From Ulvibacter sp. MAR_2010_11 (GTDB lineage Bacteria; Bacteroidota; Bacteroidia; Flavobacteriales; Flavobacteriaceae), in assembly GCF_002813135.1 (NCBI RefSeq), contig NZ_PHTY01000001.1, positions 429,501 to 493,500 on the forward strand: 64,000 bases of DNA, read 5' to 3'. Numbering within the stretch: the first letter of the stretch is position 1; the number at the start of each line of letters is the position of its first letter. A program made the position numbers and the translations under genes. The notes beneath the pieces are model-generated. The model did no database searches. It saw only the letters and a list, made by a program, of their open reading frames with translations, and had not been told where the DNA came from. Shown here piece after piece: positions 18,597-27,906 of the stretch.

Positions 18597-19079
18597 ATGA
18601 ATAAAATTGTAGTAATCCTCTCTTTTTTACTTACGCTCAATGCATTTGCACAGAACGATTTACCTAATATTAATCTTACTACCATGGACGGAAGCACCAT
18701 TAATATTAAAGATGCGACCAACCAAGACAATGTAGTTGTAGTTTCTCTTTGGGCTACCTGGTGTGTACCCTGCTTAAAGGAATTAGATGCAATTAGTGAA
18801 GTGTATGACGTATGGCAAGATGAAACCAATGTTCAGTTAATTGCTGTATCAGTGGATGACAGCCGTACCGTAAAACGTGTAAAGCCGTTAATTAATGGAA
18901 AAGGATGGGATTATACTATCTTACTCGATTCTAACAACGATCTAAAACGCGCATTGGGAGCAGCTACTGTGCCGCTTACCTTATTGATAAAAGACAATCA
19001 GATTGTCTATAGACATTCCGGCTATACTGCGGGTGCCGAATCTGAACTATACCAAAAAATAAAGGAATATTCTAAATAA
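18597..19079 (+). CDS. TlpA-like thiol-disulfide oxidoreductase
   Basis: This 160-residue periplasmic thioredoxin-fold protein has a signal peptide (residues 1-19, ending AFAQ) and the active site WCVPC (Cys56, Cys59) in SLWATWCVPCLKELDA. The cis-proline loop is ATVPLTLLI. Such proteins reduce or rearrange disulfides in exported proteins. It is followed after 28 nt by the DUF6029 barrel gene on the same strand, and the oppositely oriented Omp28-like lipoprotein is another CxxC protein. Substrates are unknown. Confidence 0.92.
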   Translation: MNKIVVILSFLLTLNAFAQNDLPNINLTTMDGSTINIKDATNQDNVVVVSLWATWCVPCLKELDAISEVYDVWQDETNVQLIAVSVDDSRTVKRVKPLINGKGWDYTILLDSNNDLKRALGAATVPLTLLIKDNQIVYRHSGYTAGAESELYQKIKEYSK

Positions 19080-19107
19080 TTCCAGTTAACCAACCAAACC
19101 TATTTGA

Positions 19108-20757
19108 ATGAAATATTTAATTATTTGCGTCACTATTTTTTATAGTGGGCTTACCTACTCACAAGACAACGGATACTTTTTTGGCGGATTGGAATCGAAT
19201 TCGCAATGGCTCTTAGACGACGATGGAATTAATTTTGTAGCCCCTGAAGACCAATTCAGAGCAAACAACTATGTACACTTAAACTACAGTTTAGGAAAAT
19301 TCACAGCCGGGATTCAATACGAAGCGTATTTACCGTCTTCACTGCTTGGATATTCTCCAATTTACGACGATGGAAACGGTATTGGAACCTATTACCTAAA
19401 TTTTAAAAATGAAACCCTCGATATTACCGGAGGTTATTTTTATGAGCAGTTTGGCAGCGGACTTATTCTACGCTCATGGGAGGACAGACAATTAGGAATT
19501 AATAATGCCTTAAAGGGGATTCGAATTAATTTTCAAGCCACAAAGGACGTTGAACTTACCGGAGTTTACGGTCAGCAACGCAATGGATTTGGGGTTTCTG
19601 AAGGGGTAATCCAAGGAGTGGATGCAAACTTCGATTTAAGCTCTGCACTTGCAATTGAAGCTGTAGACGTAAAATTAGGAGCCAGTTATGTAGGAAGGTA
19701 CCAGGATCGAGGAACGAACGAAGCCATTCCGAGCTCTGTAAATGCTTATGGCGGACGGTTGGACTTTGTTTGGGATAATTTCTACGGTGGCGTTGAAGCC
19801 ATTACCAAGGATCCCGATGTAATTGCAAACGAAGGAGCGCTCGTCTCTAATAAATTATACGATGGAACTGCGTTGCAGGTAAATCTTGGATTTGCAAAAA
19901 AAGGGATTGGGGTAAACAGCACCTTCAGACGCTTAGAAAATTTTAGTTTCTATAGTGACCGATTGGCAGAAGGAAACGTTTTCAACGAACAGATCATAAA
20001 TTATGTACCTGCGTTGACCAAGCAACAGGATTACCTGTTAACCAATATTTATGTGTACAATGCACAACCTAGGCTCATTATAGAAAGTTTTGATCAAAGA
20101 TCGGGGGAAGTAGGTTCCCAAACCGATTTGTTTTACAGTTTTGAAAAAGGAACTGCCATTGGTGGAAAATATGGAACAAAGTTGGCGCTTAATTTTTCGT
20201 ACTGGGCCGGATTAGATGCCGAATATAATATTCCTAATCGTTGGTACGAAGCAAAATTTATAGGCAAAGGACCCAGATTGTATCGGGACTGGAGTGCCGA
20301 AATTAAAAAGAGATGGACTCCCGCTTTCAGCTCGGTGGTTACCTTTCAGGATGTTATTGTAGATAAAGGTGTGACTTTGGGTGGTCCTGTGGCAGTACAA
20401 GGTGACATAAAGGCCAAAATAGGTGTTTTAGAAGGCACCTATCAATTTGATGGAGGTAAATCATTACGTGTTGTAGGACAGCACCTATGGAGCAAACAAG
20501 ACAGAAAAAACTGGGCAGCCGGTGTGATAGAATACAATTTTAATTCGCGTTTAGGACTCTATGTGGCAGATTCATGGAATTACGGAGGTGAAGGAGAAAT
20601 CCATTACTACAATATAGGAGGAAGCTATTCAAAAGGAAGTGCTCGTCTCGGACTCAATTACGGACGCCAAAGAGGAGGATTGATTTGTGTAGGCGGAGTA
20701 TGTAGATTTGTTCCGGAAAACACAGGGGTAAGTGCCAATTTGGTGGTTACATTTTAA
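19108..20757 (+). CDS. DUF6029 outer-membrane beta-barrel protein
   Basis: This 549-residue exported protein has a signal peptide (residues 1-18, ending TYSQ). The rest is made of alternating aromatic beta strands, and the C terminus VSANLVVTF ends in phenylalanine as in outer-membrane barrels. The stretches GGLESNSQWLLDDDGI and YFYEQFGSGLILRSWEDRQLGI fit the DUF6029 family. Its function is unknown; a porin or channel role is inferred only from topology. It is co-directional with the tlpA-like gene and ends at a strong terminator. Confidence 0.82.
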   Translation: MKYLIICVTIFYSGLTYSQDNGYFFGGLESNSQWLLDDDGINFVAPEDQFRANNYVHLNYSLGKFTAGIQYEAYLPSSLLGYSPIYDDGNGIGTYYLNFKNETLDITGGYFYEQFGSGLILRSWEDRQLGINNALKGIRINFQATKDVELTGVYGQQRNGFGVSEGVIQGVDANFDLSSALAIEAVDVKLGASYVGRYQDRGTNEAIPSSVNAYGGRLDFVWDNFYGGVEAITKDPDVIANEGALVSNKLYDGTALQVNLGFAKKGIGVNSTFRRLENFSFYSDRLAEGNVFNEQIINYVPALTKQQDYLLTNIYVYNAQPRLIIESFDQRSGEVGSQTDLFYSFEKGTAIGGKYGTKLALNFSYWAGLDAEYNIPNRWYEAKFIGKGPRLYRDWSAEIKKRWTPAFSSVVTFQDVIVDKGVTLGGPVAVQGDIKAKIGVLEGTYQFDGGKSLRVVGQHLWSKQDRKNWAAGVIEYNFNSRLGLYVADSWNYGGEGEIHYYNIGGSYSKGSARLGLNYGRQRGGLICVGGVCRFVPENTGVSANLVVTF

Positions 20758-20771
20758 CTAAAATAGTAGTA

Positions 20772-20810
20772 TAAAAAAACCCGATAACGAAGAGTTATCG
20801 GGTTTTTTTA
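20772..20810. terminator. Bidirectional terminator after the DUF6029 gene
   Basis: ACCCGATAAC / GTTATCGGGT form a 10-bp stem with a 5-nt loop, preceded by seven A and followed by seven T residues. It serves both the DUF6029 gene and the converging small T9SS cargo gene. Confidence 0.9.
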
Positions 20811-20823
20811 TGAGTTTACTTTT

Positions 20824-21546
20824 TTATCTAACTACAATTTTCGAAGTTTGAGAAACTCCCTTGTTGTTGCTAAACTGAACCAGATACAATTGAGATCTTA
20901 ATCCTGAAACATTTATAGCCTGTTGTCCAACACTAATACTTTGAGCGAGTACTTTTCGTCCTTGTAAATCGTAGATAACAACATCTAAGTCTTCCTGAGC
21001 ATTAACAACCAATTCGTTGGCAACAATCGTTGAAACAATAGCAACCTGCAACGGTTCAACATCGTTTACGCCTAAAAGAGGATCATAACGGTAGGTCATA
21101 GACATTGGAGTTCCAATTTCATTTCCACCTGCATCTACTTGAAAGAAACGAAACACATAATCTAACTGACTGGATCCATCACCCGGATCTGCGTTATACA
21201 TATGGTTACCTGGTCCGGTTTGTCCTCCCGGAGCTATAATCATATCCAAACCAATAGGGTAAACTGTACCTATCGCAATTCCTGTGTAGCATTCTCCAAA
21301 ACACAATTCCATTTGTGAACCGTCTGCGTTGGTGGCGCTTACAAATTCAATTCTCATATTAATCTCTTCGGTAGCAGAGGTATTGTTAACGAAAAATTCT
21401 AACGCTGCATGTTCAAAATCTAATGAATTATACGCAACAATATCACCTTCCACAATGGGATTTCCCGCCAAATCTTCTACAGTGAATTGTGCATTCATTA
21501 CAAACACACTACATAATAGGGATAGCACTAGTAAATTTTTTTTCAT
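20824..21546 (-). CDS. Small secreted protein with T9SS type A sorting domain
   Basis: This 240-residue protein has a signal peptide (residues 1-19, ending MNAQ). A beta-sandwich-like segment covers about residues 20-155 with one Cys pair (ELCFGECYTG). The C-terminal domain contains DVVIYDLQGRKVLAQS and ends QTSKIVVR, the type A sorting signal of T9SS cargo. No catalytic motif was recognised. It could be an adhesin-like or carbohydrate-contacting domain, but this cannot be decided from sequence alone. Confidence 0.8.
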   Translation of the reverse strand: MKKNLLVLSLLCSVFVMNAQFTVEDLAGNPIVEGDIVAYNSLDFEHAALEFFVNNTSATEEINMRIEFVSATNADGSQMELCFGECYTGIAIGTVYPIGLDMIIAPGGQTGPGNHMYNADPGDGSSQLDYVFRFFQVDAGGNEIGTPMSMTYRYDPLLGVNDVEPLQVAIVSTIVANELVVNAQEDLDVVIYDLQGRKVLAQSISVGQQAINVSGLRSQLYLVQFSNNKGVSQTSKIVVR

Positions 21547-21948
21547 TTTATAAAATTTAAATTAATAAAGCATTTTTGTTTAACCAAGTTGGTTGATTCA
21601 TATTCGGCTAAAATACATTTTTATTGACATCTTCACAATAATATTTTAAATTTTAAGCAGTCTTAACCCCTTTATTTTAAAGAGTTTATTGCGTTTTTAG
21701 CGAAAATTCAACAATAATTCAATAATTTTATTTTTTTTCTGAAATCCTATTATTTTAATGGGATAGCACTGATAAAAAGCTTTTACAAATGAAAGTTAAA
21801 ATTTACCATGTCCAATCGCATTCCAGCAGCTTACTCAGCCTTGTATATTAACAACATCTTTGTATATTTAGCCACTATAATGATTTATTTTTCAAAAAAA
21901 ACTGAAACATTTCAAAAAAATTATAACATTCACTAAAATTTAGATAAA
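21547..21948. other. 402-bp divergent intergenic region
   Basis: This is a strongly A/T-rich spacer between two divergent T9SS cargo genes. It holds a perfect 6-bp inverted repeat AACCAA-G-TTGGTT at 21582-21594, close to the minus-strand gene, and a promoter for the plus-strand gene at 21841-21870. No open reading frame or structured RNA was recognised in the rest. Confidence 0.6.
21841..21870 (+). promoter_or_regulatory. Promoter candidate for the Omp28-like T9SS cargo gene
   Basis: TTG (21841-21843), a 19-nt spacer and TATATTTA (21863-21870) match the Bacteroidota promoter except for the last base of the -7 box. The leader would be about 70 nt. Confidence 0.5.
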
Positions 21949-23616
21949 ATGCTGAAAAAATTACCCACCTCCCTAATATTTTTGCTTTTGGCGACCTTTT
22001 CGTATGGTCAAACAATTGTAAGTACGACACCCGAAAATAAAAAAGTAGTCCTGGAAGAATTTACAGGATTACATTGTGTATGGTGCCCTGATGGTCATGC
22101 CATCGCAAAAGCAATACAGGACAACAACCCCGGTAATGTATTTTTAATTAATATACATGCAGGTGGCTTTGCTGTTCCGAGTGGCAATGAGCCTGATTTT
22201 AGAACTCCGGACGGAGAAGGTATCCGAAGTTATTTTGGCGCAAACAGCTACCCTTCAGGGATGGTTAATCGTCATATTTTTTCCGGGAGCACTCCTGTAA
22301 TGGGAAGAGGGTCATGGACCGGTGCCGCCAATACAACATTGGGACAAGGATCCTATGTAAATGTTGCGGTTGAAGCCGAAATCGATGTTTCTACCAATGA
22401 ACTTACTGTTCATGTGGAAGCGTATTACACAGGAAACAGCCCGCAAGCAACAAACATGTTGAATGTGGCCTTACTTCAAAATAATACATTAGGACCACAA
22501 ACCGGTGGAAATATGGGTAACGAGTATGTACATATGCATAGATTGGTAAAACTTATTACAGGGCAATGGGGAGTTTCTATATCTCCTACTACTACAGGAT
22601 CATTTATTGACCAGACATTTACGTATACTATTCCTGCTATGTATAACAACGTGCCAACCGAATTGGCAGATATGGAAATTGTTGCCTTTGTAAGTGAAAC
22701 ACAAAGTGAAATTCCAAGTGGAGCCGGTGCCTTTCCAACCTATACAGGGTTTGCAAACGCAAATGACGTTTACGCAAGGTATGTAGACGACATTGATGTG
22801 CAATGTGGTTTTGATATTACGCCTAAGGTAAATATTCAAAATGTGGGAGCTGATCCATTGACGGCCCTTGCCATTAACTATTCTGTAAATGGTGGTGCTA
22901 CTCAAACATACAATTGGACCGGTAACCTAACTTCTTTGCAGAATGAAACTGTTGAATTACCGGCTGTTTCCTATACCACACAGCCTGTAAATACAGTGGA
23001 AGTCACTTTGGAAAACGACGATAATAATTCAAATAATTCCGTGAGCGGAACCTTTGACAACGCACCTGCGGCTGTTGGAACTGTAACCATGATTTTAAAC
23101 ACCGGAAGCCAAGGAAGTCAGTGTACTTGGGACATTGTAAATTCTGCCGGTGCTACTGTTTACAGCGGAGGACCTTACGGAAACAATGAAACGATCAATG
23201 AAACATTCGAATTCACAACCGATTGTTACAGATTTAGCGTATATGATTCGGGTAATAACGGTGGAGGATCCATTGTTTTATACGATACAGCTAATGAAGT
23301 GATGTACAGCTCTAATGGAAATTACGGATCGGGAGATTCAGGATATTTCTCATCGGGTGATATTCTTGGTACAGGAGAAAGTGCATTAGAAAGAATTGTA
23401 TTGTATCCTAATCCGGCAAGCGCCATTTTAAACATCGCAAATGCTGAAAACGCAACAGTAACCATTTATAATTTACTGGGGCAAGAAGTGGCTTCAAAAA
23501 CTGTTTCTTCAAACAGTGATCAAATAGAAGTTTCAAGATTACAAACAGGAACTTATCTTGTAAAAATTACAATCGATAATGCTGTGAAAGTTGAAAGATT
23601 AGTAATATCCAACTAA
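21949..23616 (+). CDS. Secreted Omp28-like thioredoxin-fold protein with T9SS sorting domain
   Basis: This 555-residue protein has a signal peptide (residues 1-21, ending YGQ). An Omp28/thioredoxin-like domain begins KKVVLEEFTGLHCVWCPDGH, with Cys43 and Cys46, and contains YFGANSYPSGMVNR at the place of the cis-proline region. A beta-rich middle part follows, with a segment around residues 370-460 (DIVNSAGATVYSGGPYG) resembling repeats seen in bacteroidete secreted proteins. The C terminus has VLYPNPAS and ends VERLVISN, a T9SS type A sorting domain. It resembles the lipoprotein at 17152-18450 in its CxxC domain but is anchored differently, giving two envelope forms of one family within 5 kb. 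Confidence 0.87.
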   Translation: MLKKLPTSLIFLLLATFSYGQTIVSTTPENKKVVLEEFTGLHCVWCPDGHAIAKAIQDNNPGNVFLINIHAGGFAVPSGNEPDFRTPDGEGIRSYFGANSYPSGMVNRHIFSGSTPVMGRGSWTGAANTTLGQGSYVNVAVEAEIDVSTNELTVHVEAYYTGNSPQATNMLNVALLQNNTLGPQTGGNMGNEYVHMHRLVKLITGQWGVSISPTTTGSFIDQTFTYTIPAMYNNVPTELADMEIVAFVSETQSEIPSGAGAFPTYTGFANANDVYARYVDDIDVQCGFDITPKVNIQNVGADPLTALAINYSVNGGATQTYNWTGNLTSLQNETVELPAVSYTTQPVNTVEVTLENDDNNSNNSVSGTFDNAPAAVGTVTMILNTGSQGSQCTWDIVNSAGATVYSGGPYGNNETINETFEFTTDCYRFSVYDSGNNGGGSIVLYDTANEVMYSSNGNYGSGDSGYFSSGDILGTGESALERIVLYPNPASAILNIANAENATVTIYNLLGQEVASKTVSSNSDQIEVSRLQTGTYLVKITIDNAVKVERLVISN

Positions 23617-23636
23617 TTCATAACTACTTTTTTTCT

Positions 23637-23667
23637 AAAAACTCCGACGAAATCGTCGGAGTTTTTT
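23637..23667. terminator. Terminator between the Omp28-like cargo gene and rsmG
   Basis: ACTCCGACGA / TCGTCGGAGT form a perfect 10-bp stem with a 2-nt loop, followed by a T run. A short A run on the other side may let it serve rsmG as well. Confidence 0.88.
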
Positions 23668-23675
23668 ATTGATTA

Positions 23676-24305
23676 TTATCCCTTGTACTTCAACGGAAGG
23701 TGTACCACACTTTTTGTTTCAAAAAATGCCTCGCTGAAATAATCTTGCAATGGGAAAATAGTTGCCTTTGGAAAAGAGGAAAGTTCTTCAGTTAAATCGC
23801 CTCCCTTTAAATACAAAATACCGTTTTTAAGATTGTGAATGCTTTTCTTCGCAACCCTTTTATCCACCCAGTGCACAAAGGTGTCCATTTGCGCGACGGC
23901 TCTGCTTATAATAAAATCGTATTGACCGGACAGTGTTTCTACTCTTGCATTGGTAATTTTTACATTCTGAAGGTCCAAACCACGGCTAACCTCTTCAACT
24001 ACCTTAATTTTCTTACCAATACTATCTACCAAATGAAAATGTGTTTCCGGAAATAGTATTGCCAATGGAATTCCCGGAAATCCGCCACCGGTACCAACAT
24101 CTAAAATCTTAGCTTTGGGTTGAAATTGAACTATTTTGGCTATTCCCAGAGAGTGAAGGACATGTCTTAAATACAATTCGTCGATGTCTTTACGGGAAAC
24201 AACGTTAATTTTCAAGTTCCAATCCTTGTATAATTCTTGCAATTGTGCAAACTGTTGTTTCTGAATATCAGATAGATGCGGGAAATAGTCGAGAAGTGAT
24301 TCCAT
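23676..24305 (-). CDS. rsmG: 16S rRNA (guanine527-N7)-methyltransferase
   Basis: RsmG (GidB, 209 aa) methylates G527 of 16S rRNA with S-adenosylmethionine; loss confers low-level streptomycin resistance in many bacteria. The methyltransferase motif I is ILDVGTGGGFPGIPLAI, preceded by INVVSRKDIDELYLRHVLHSL, which is highly typical of the family. The ATG at 24305 (MESLLDYFPHLS) was chosen, since a longer in-frame version to 24365 adds 20 residues not found in the family and overlaps the promoter region. Length is normal. Confidence 0.95.
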   Translation of the reverse strand: MESLLDYFPHLSDIQKQQFAQLQELYKDWNLKINVVSRKDIDELYLRHVLHSLGIAKIVQFQPKAKILDVGTGGGFPGIPLAILFPETHFHLVDSIGKKIKVVEEVSRGLDLQNVKITNARVETLSGQYDFIISRAVAQMDTFVHWVDKRVAKKSIHNLKNGILYLKGGDLTEELSSFPKATIFPLQDYFSEAFFETKSVVHLPLKYKG

Positions 24306-24362
24306 TATGAGTTTTGAACAGCTAAAATAGCGGTTCCTTAATAAATTTATGATTTTCAAAGG

Positions 24363-24391
24363 CAAATTTAGACTTAAGATGCGTATTTTTG
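24363..24391. promoter_or_regulatory. Overlapping divergent -7 elements for rsmG and the desaturase gene
   Basis: The minus strand carries TAAATTTG (24370-24363) toward rsmG. The plus strand carries TATTTTTG (24384-24391) toward the desaturase gene. Both match TAnnTTTG. They lie so close that the two polymerases would compete for the region. Confidence 0.5.
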
Positions 24392-24434
24392 CGTTTTCCT
24401 AAACGTGAAATCCGCATTTTAAACAAAACACATT

Positions 24435-25535
24435 TTGAGCAACACACAGATTACCTTCTCAAGAATTGACTCAGCCAAGTTTTTTAGAACCCTCAACAAG
24501 CGTGTAAACAATTATTTTAAGGATAATGAAATATCACGTAACGGCAACTGGAGATTACATCTCAAGACCGTTATTATGTTTTCGTTGTTCCTTTCCCCTT
24601 ACTTCCTTATTCTAACGCTGGACTTTCCATGGTGGGCACAACTGCTGCTCACAATCGTAATGGGTGTTGGAATGGCAGGAGTAGGCATGAATGTAATGCA
24701 CGATGCCAATCACGGCGCCTATTCTTCCAAAAAATGGATCAATAAAGTTATGGGGAGCAGTATGTACATTCTGGCCGGGAATGTATACAACTGGCAAGTG
24801 CAGCACAATGTCCTTCACCATACCTATACGAATATTCATGGCCACGATGAGGACTTGGAAGCTGGAAGAATTCTTCGATTTTCGAAGCACGCAAAATGGT
24901 ATAAATTCCATAAATTTCAACACTACTACGGTGTATTTTTATACGGGCTGCTCACTTTTAATTGGGCTCTTACTACCGACTTCCAGCAAACGAAGCGCTA
25001 TCTCTCCAGAAAACTATCTTTTGGGAAGTTCCCGAAACCCGTAGCACAATGGAGTATATTAATTATCACAAAGCTTATCTATTTTGGAGTTTGGATTGCA
25101 ATTCCAATTCTCTTTTTTGAAATAGCCTGGTGGAAAATTTTAATTGGGTTTTTTATAATGCACTATGTAGCAGGGATGATATTAAGTGTGGTCTTTCAAT
25201 TGGCACACGTGGTAGAAGAAGCCGATATGGTACTTCCCGATCCTTCAGGAACGATGAAAAATACCTGGGCAATACACCAGTTGTTCACCACTGTAAATTT
25301 TTCGACAAAAAATAAAATCATGAATTGGTTTACCGGAGGTTTAAATCACCAGGTGGAGCATCATATCTTTCCAAATATCAGTCACGTGCATTATACAAAG
25401 ATTTCAGAAATCGTAAAACAGACGGCACGCGAATTCAATTTACCGTATAACGAATACAAAACTACCCGCAAAGCGATTATCGCACATTTTAAACATCTTA
25501 GAGAAATGGGGCTAAAACCTGTAGTTCCCGCATAA
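24435..25535 (+). CDS. Membrane fatty acid desaturase
   Basis: This 366-residue membrane di-iron desaturase inserts a double bond into acyl chains. Its three histidine boxes are present: HDANH at 89-93, HNVLHH at 124-129 and NHQVEHH near residue 300. Hydrophobic segments flank them (residues of about 45-85 and 205-245). The layout resembles front-end or acyl-CoA/acyl-lipid desaturases, but no cytochrome b5 domain is fused. Translation most likely starts at TTG 24435, as there is no ATG at the expected place. The gene runs with the aminotransferase and purT genes with gaps of 5 and 10 nt, although no pathway connection is evident. Confidence 0.9.
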   Translation: MSNTQITFSRIDSAKFFRTLNKRVNNYFKDNEISRNGNWRLHLKTVIMFSLFLSPYFLILTLDFPWWAQLLLTIVMGVGMAGVGMNVMHDANHGAYSSKKWINKVMGSSMYILAGNVYNWQVQHNVLHHTYTNIHGHDEDLEAGRILRFSKHAKWYKFHKFQHYYGVFLYGLLTFNWALTTDFQQTKRYLSRKLSFGKFPKPVAQWSILIITKLIYFGVWIAIPILFFEIAWWKILIGFFIMHYVAGMILSVVFQLAHVVEEADMVLPDPSGTMKNTWAIHQLFTTVNFSTKNKIMNWFTGGLNHQVEHHIFPNISHVHYTKISEIVKQTAREFNLPYNEYKTTRKAIIAHFKHLREMGLKPVVPA

Positions 25536-25540
25536 TACCT

Positions 25541-26731
25541 ATGAACCCAAAACTTTCGAATCGTGTTAACGAAATGGCAACTTCGGCCACGCTTGCTATG
25601 GCAGCGAAAGCGCGAGAACTGCGCGAAGAAGGCAAAGATATTATTGGTTTAAGCTTGGGAGAACCCGATTTTACGGTCCCCGAATTTGTAAAAGATTCCG
25701 CTATTCAGGCGATAAAGGATAATTTCCATGCCTATAGCCCGGTCGATGGTTACGGGGATTTAAAAAATGCCATTATCACCAAATTTAAACGGGATAACGG
25801 ACTTACCTATACCCCTTCTCAAATTGTGGTATCTACCGGTGCAAAGCAGTCCCTGGCGAATTTGGCGATGGTATTACTGAATGATGGCGATGAAGTGCTC
25901 TTACCTGCTCCGTATTGGGTGAGTTATGCAGATATCAGCAAATTGGCAGGTGGAGTTCCTGTTGAAATTCCTTCCTCAATCGAATCGGATTTTAAGGTAA
26001 CCCCTGAAGCATTGGAGGCAGCTATTACCCCCAAAACAAAAATGATGATTTACAGTTCTCCTTGTAACCCAAGTGGTTCGGTGTACAGCAAGGAAGAACT
26101 AAGGGCATTGGCCGATGTATTGGTGAAATACCCCAATATTATTGTGATTAGTGACGAAATTTACGAACACATCAATTTTACGGGCAATCATGCTTCTATG
26201 GCACAATTCCCCGATATGTATGACCAAACCGTCACAGTAAACGGAGTGTCGAAAGCCTATGCAATGACCGGCTGGCGTATTGGATACATTGGTGGTCCCG
26301 AGTGGATCGCGCGTGCTTGTAATAAAATGCAGGGACAAATTACCAGCGGAACTAACTGTATCGCCCAACGTGCTACGATTACCGCCTTGGAAAATCCACC
26401 GAGTAAGATTCAGTATATGGTCGATGCGTTTAAAGAAAGACGTACCCTTATTTTAAATCTGCTTGCAGAAATCCCCGGATTTAAAACCAACGAACCTGAA
26501 GGTGCATTTTATGTATTTCCCGATATTACCTATTACTTCGGAAAAACCCTTCGCGGGAAACAAATTAATTCGGCTTCCGACTTTTCTTTGTACCTCCTGG
26601 AAGAAGCAACCGTTGCTACTGTTACGGGCGAAGCCTTTGGAGATGCAAACTGTATAAGAATCTCGTATGCAGCTTCCGAGGCAGATATTAAAGAGGCGAT
26701 GCGCCGAATTAAAGCAGCATTGACCGCATAA
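25541..26731 (+). CDS. Pyridoxal-phosphate aminotransferase, aspartate aminotransferase type
   Basis: This 396-residue fold-type I aminotransferase is of class I. The PLP-binding lysine is Lys238 in [16 protein letters not shown]. Other family marks are GEPDF near residue 40, SPCNPSG around 172-178 and the arginine motif CIRISYA near the C terminus. Aspartate aminotransferase activity (aspartate plus 2-oxoglutarate) is the usual annotation for this bacteroidete group, although related enzymes act on aromatic amino acids or prephenate, so substrate range is not certain. It is part of the run desaturase-aminotransferase-purT. Confidence 0.93.
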   Translation: MNPKLSNRVNEMATSATLAMAAKARELREEGKDIIGLSLGEPDFTVPEFVKDSAIQAIKDNFHAYSPVDGYGDLKNAIITKFKRDNGLTYTPSQIVVSTGAKQSLANLAMVLLNDGDEVLLPAPYWVSYADISKLAGGVPVEIPSSIESDFKVTPEALEAAITPKTKMMIYSSPCNPSGSVYSKEELRALADVLVKYPNIIVISDEIYEHINFTGNHASMAQFPDMYDQTVTVNGVSKAYAMTGWRIGYIGGPEWIARACNKMQGQITSGTNCIAQRATITALENPPSKIQYMVDAFKERRTLILNLLAEIPGFKTNEPEGAFYVFPDITYYFGKTLRGKQINSASDFSLYLLEEATVATVTGEAFGDANCIRISYAASEADIKEAMRRIKAALTA

Positions 26732-26741
26732 ATTCTCAAAA

Positions 26742-27905
26742 ATGGCAACAATTTTACTTCTGGGCAGCGGCGAATTAGGGAAAGAATTTGTGATCGCTGC
26801 GCAGCGCATTGGCCAAACCGTCATAGCTGTTGACAGCTATAAAAACGCACCTGCCATGCAAGTGGCTCATGGCTATGAAGTAATTAATATGTTGGATGGT
26901 GATGCGCTTGATGCCATTGTACTAAAACATAAACCCGATTTTATTGTTCCCGAAATCGAGGCTATTCGCACCGAAAAATTATACAATTACGAAAAGTTGG
27001 GAATTACGGTAGTGCCTTCAGCCAAAGCAGCCAACTTTACCATGAATCGAAAAGCGATTCGGGATTTGGCAGCCAAAGAATTAGGACTGAAAACTGCAAA
27101 CTACAGGTATGCAACCTCGGCCACTTCGTTAAAAAAAGCTGTTGCTGAAATTGGAATTCCCTGCGTGGTAAAACCTCTTATGTCTTCCAGCGGAAAAGGT
27201 CAAAGTACAATTTCTTCCGAAGCAGATATCGAAAAGGCATGGAACTATTCTCAGGAAGGGTCTCGAGGCGATGTTGCCGAAGTAATTGTGGAAGCTTTTA
27301 TTAATTTCAACTACGAAATTACCTTACTCACCTTAACACAAAACAACGGTCCTACCCTATTTTGTCCTCCTATTGGTCACAGACAAGAACGCGGTGATTA
27401 TATGGAAAGCTGGCAACCTGCAATTATGGAGGACGCGGCTATAAAGGAAGCAAAGCATATGGCCGATAAAGTCACGGCTTCCCTTGGAGGTGCAGGTATC
27501 TGGGGTGTCGAATTTTTTGTAGGCGATGAGGGTGTTTATTTTTCCGAATTATCTCCTAGACCGCACGACACGGGAATGGTGACGCTGGCCAATACTCAAA
27601 ATTTTAATGAATTTGAATTGCATTTACGCGCTGTTTTAAGTCTTCCTATTCCTGAAATTACACTGGAGCGCAAAGGTGCTTCAGCTGTTATTTTGGCTGA
27701 AGGCCATTCTGAAAATCCTACCTACGAAGGTATTGAAAAGGTTTCGGGAGCTGTAAAAAGCGATTTCAGAATATTTGGCAAACCTACTTCCCGTCCCTAC
27801 CGAAGAATGGGCGTTGTGGTTACATACGATTCCTTAGAGAAAGACATTTCGGAAGTTACAGCAAGAGCAAAAACACTTGCCAAACAAATTAAAGTGGTGC
27901 TGTAA
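26742..27905 (+). CDS. purT: Formate-dependent phosphoribosylglycinamide formyltransferase
   Basis: PurT (387 aa) uses formate and ATP to formylate glycinamide ribonucleotide in purine synthesis, replacing the folate-dependent PurN step. It is an ATP-grasp enzyme. The N-terminal motif [18 protein letters not shown] is diagnostic, [14 protein letters not shown] is the ATP-grasp loop, and [17 protein letters not shown] is the metal-binding end of the grasp domain. Length is normal. It converges on trkH with a one-base gap. Confidence 0.96.
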   Translation: MATILLLGSGELGKEFVIAAQRIGQTVIAVDSYKNAPAMQVAHGYEVINMLDGDALDAIVLKHKPDFIVPEIEAIRTEKLYNYEKLGITVVPSAKAANFTMNRKAIRDLAAKELGLKTANYRYATSATSLKKAVAEIGIPCVVKPLMSSSGKGQSTISSEADIEKAWNYSQEGSRGDVAEVIVEAFINFNYEITLLTLTQNNGPTLFCPPIGHRQERGDYMESWQPAIMEDAAIKEAKHMADKVTASLGGAGIWGVEFFVGDEGVYFSELSPRPHDTGMVTLANTQNFNEFELHLRAVLSLPIPEITLERKGASAVILAEGHSENPTYEGIEKVSGAVKSDFRIFGKPTSRPYRRMGVVVTYDSLEKDISEVTARAKTLAKQIKVVL

Positions 27906-27906
27906 T

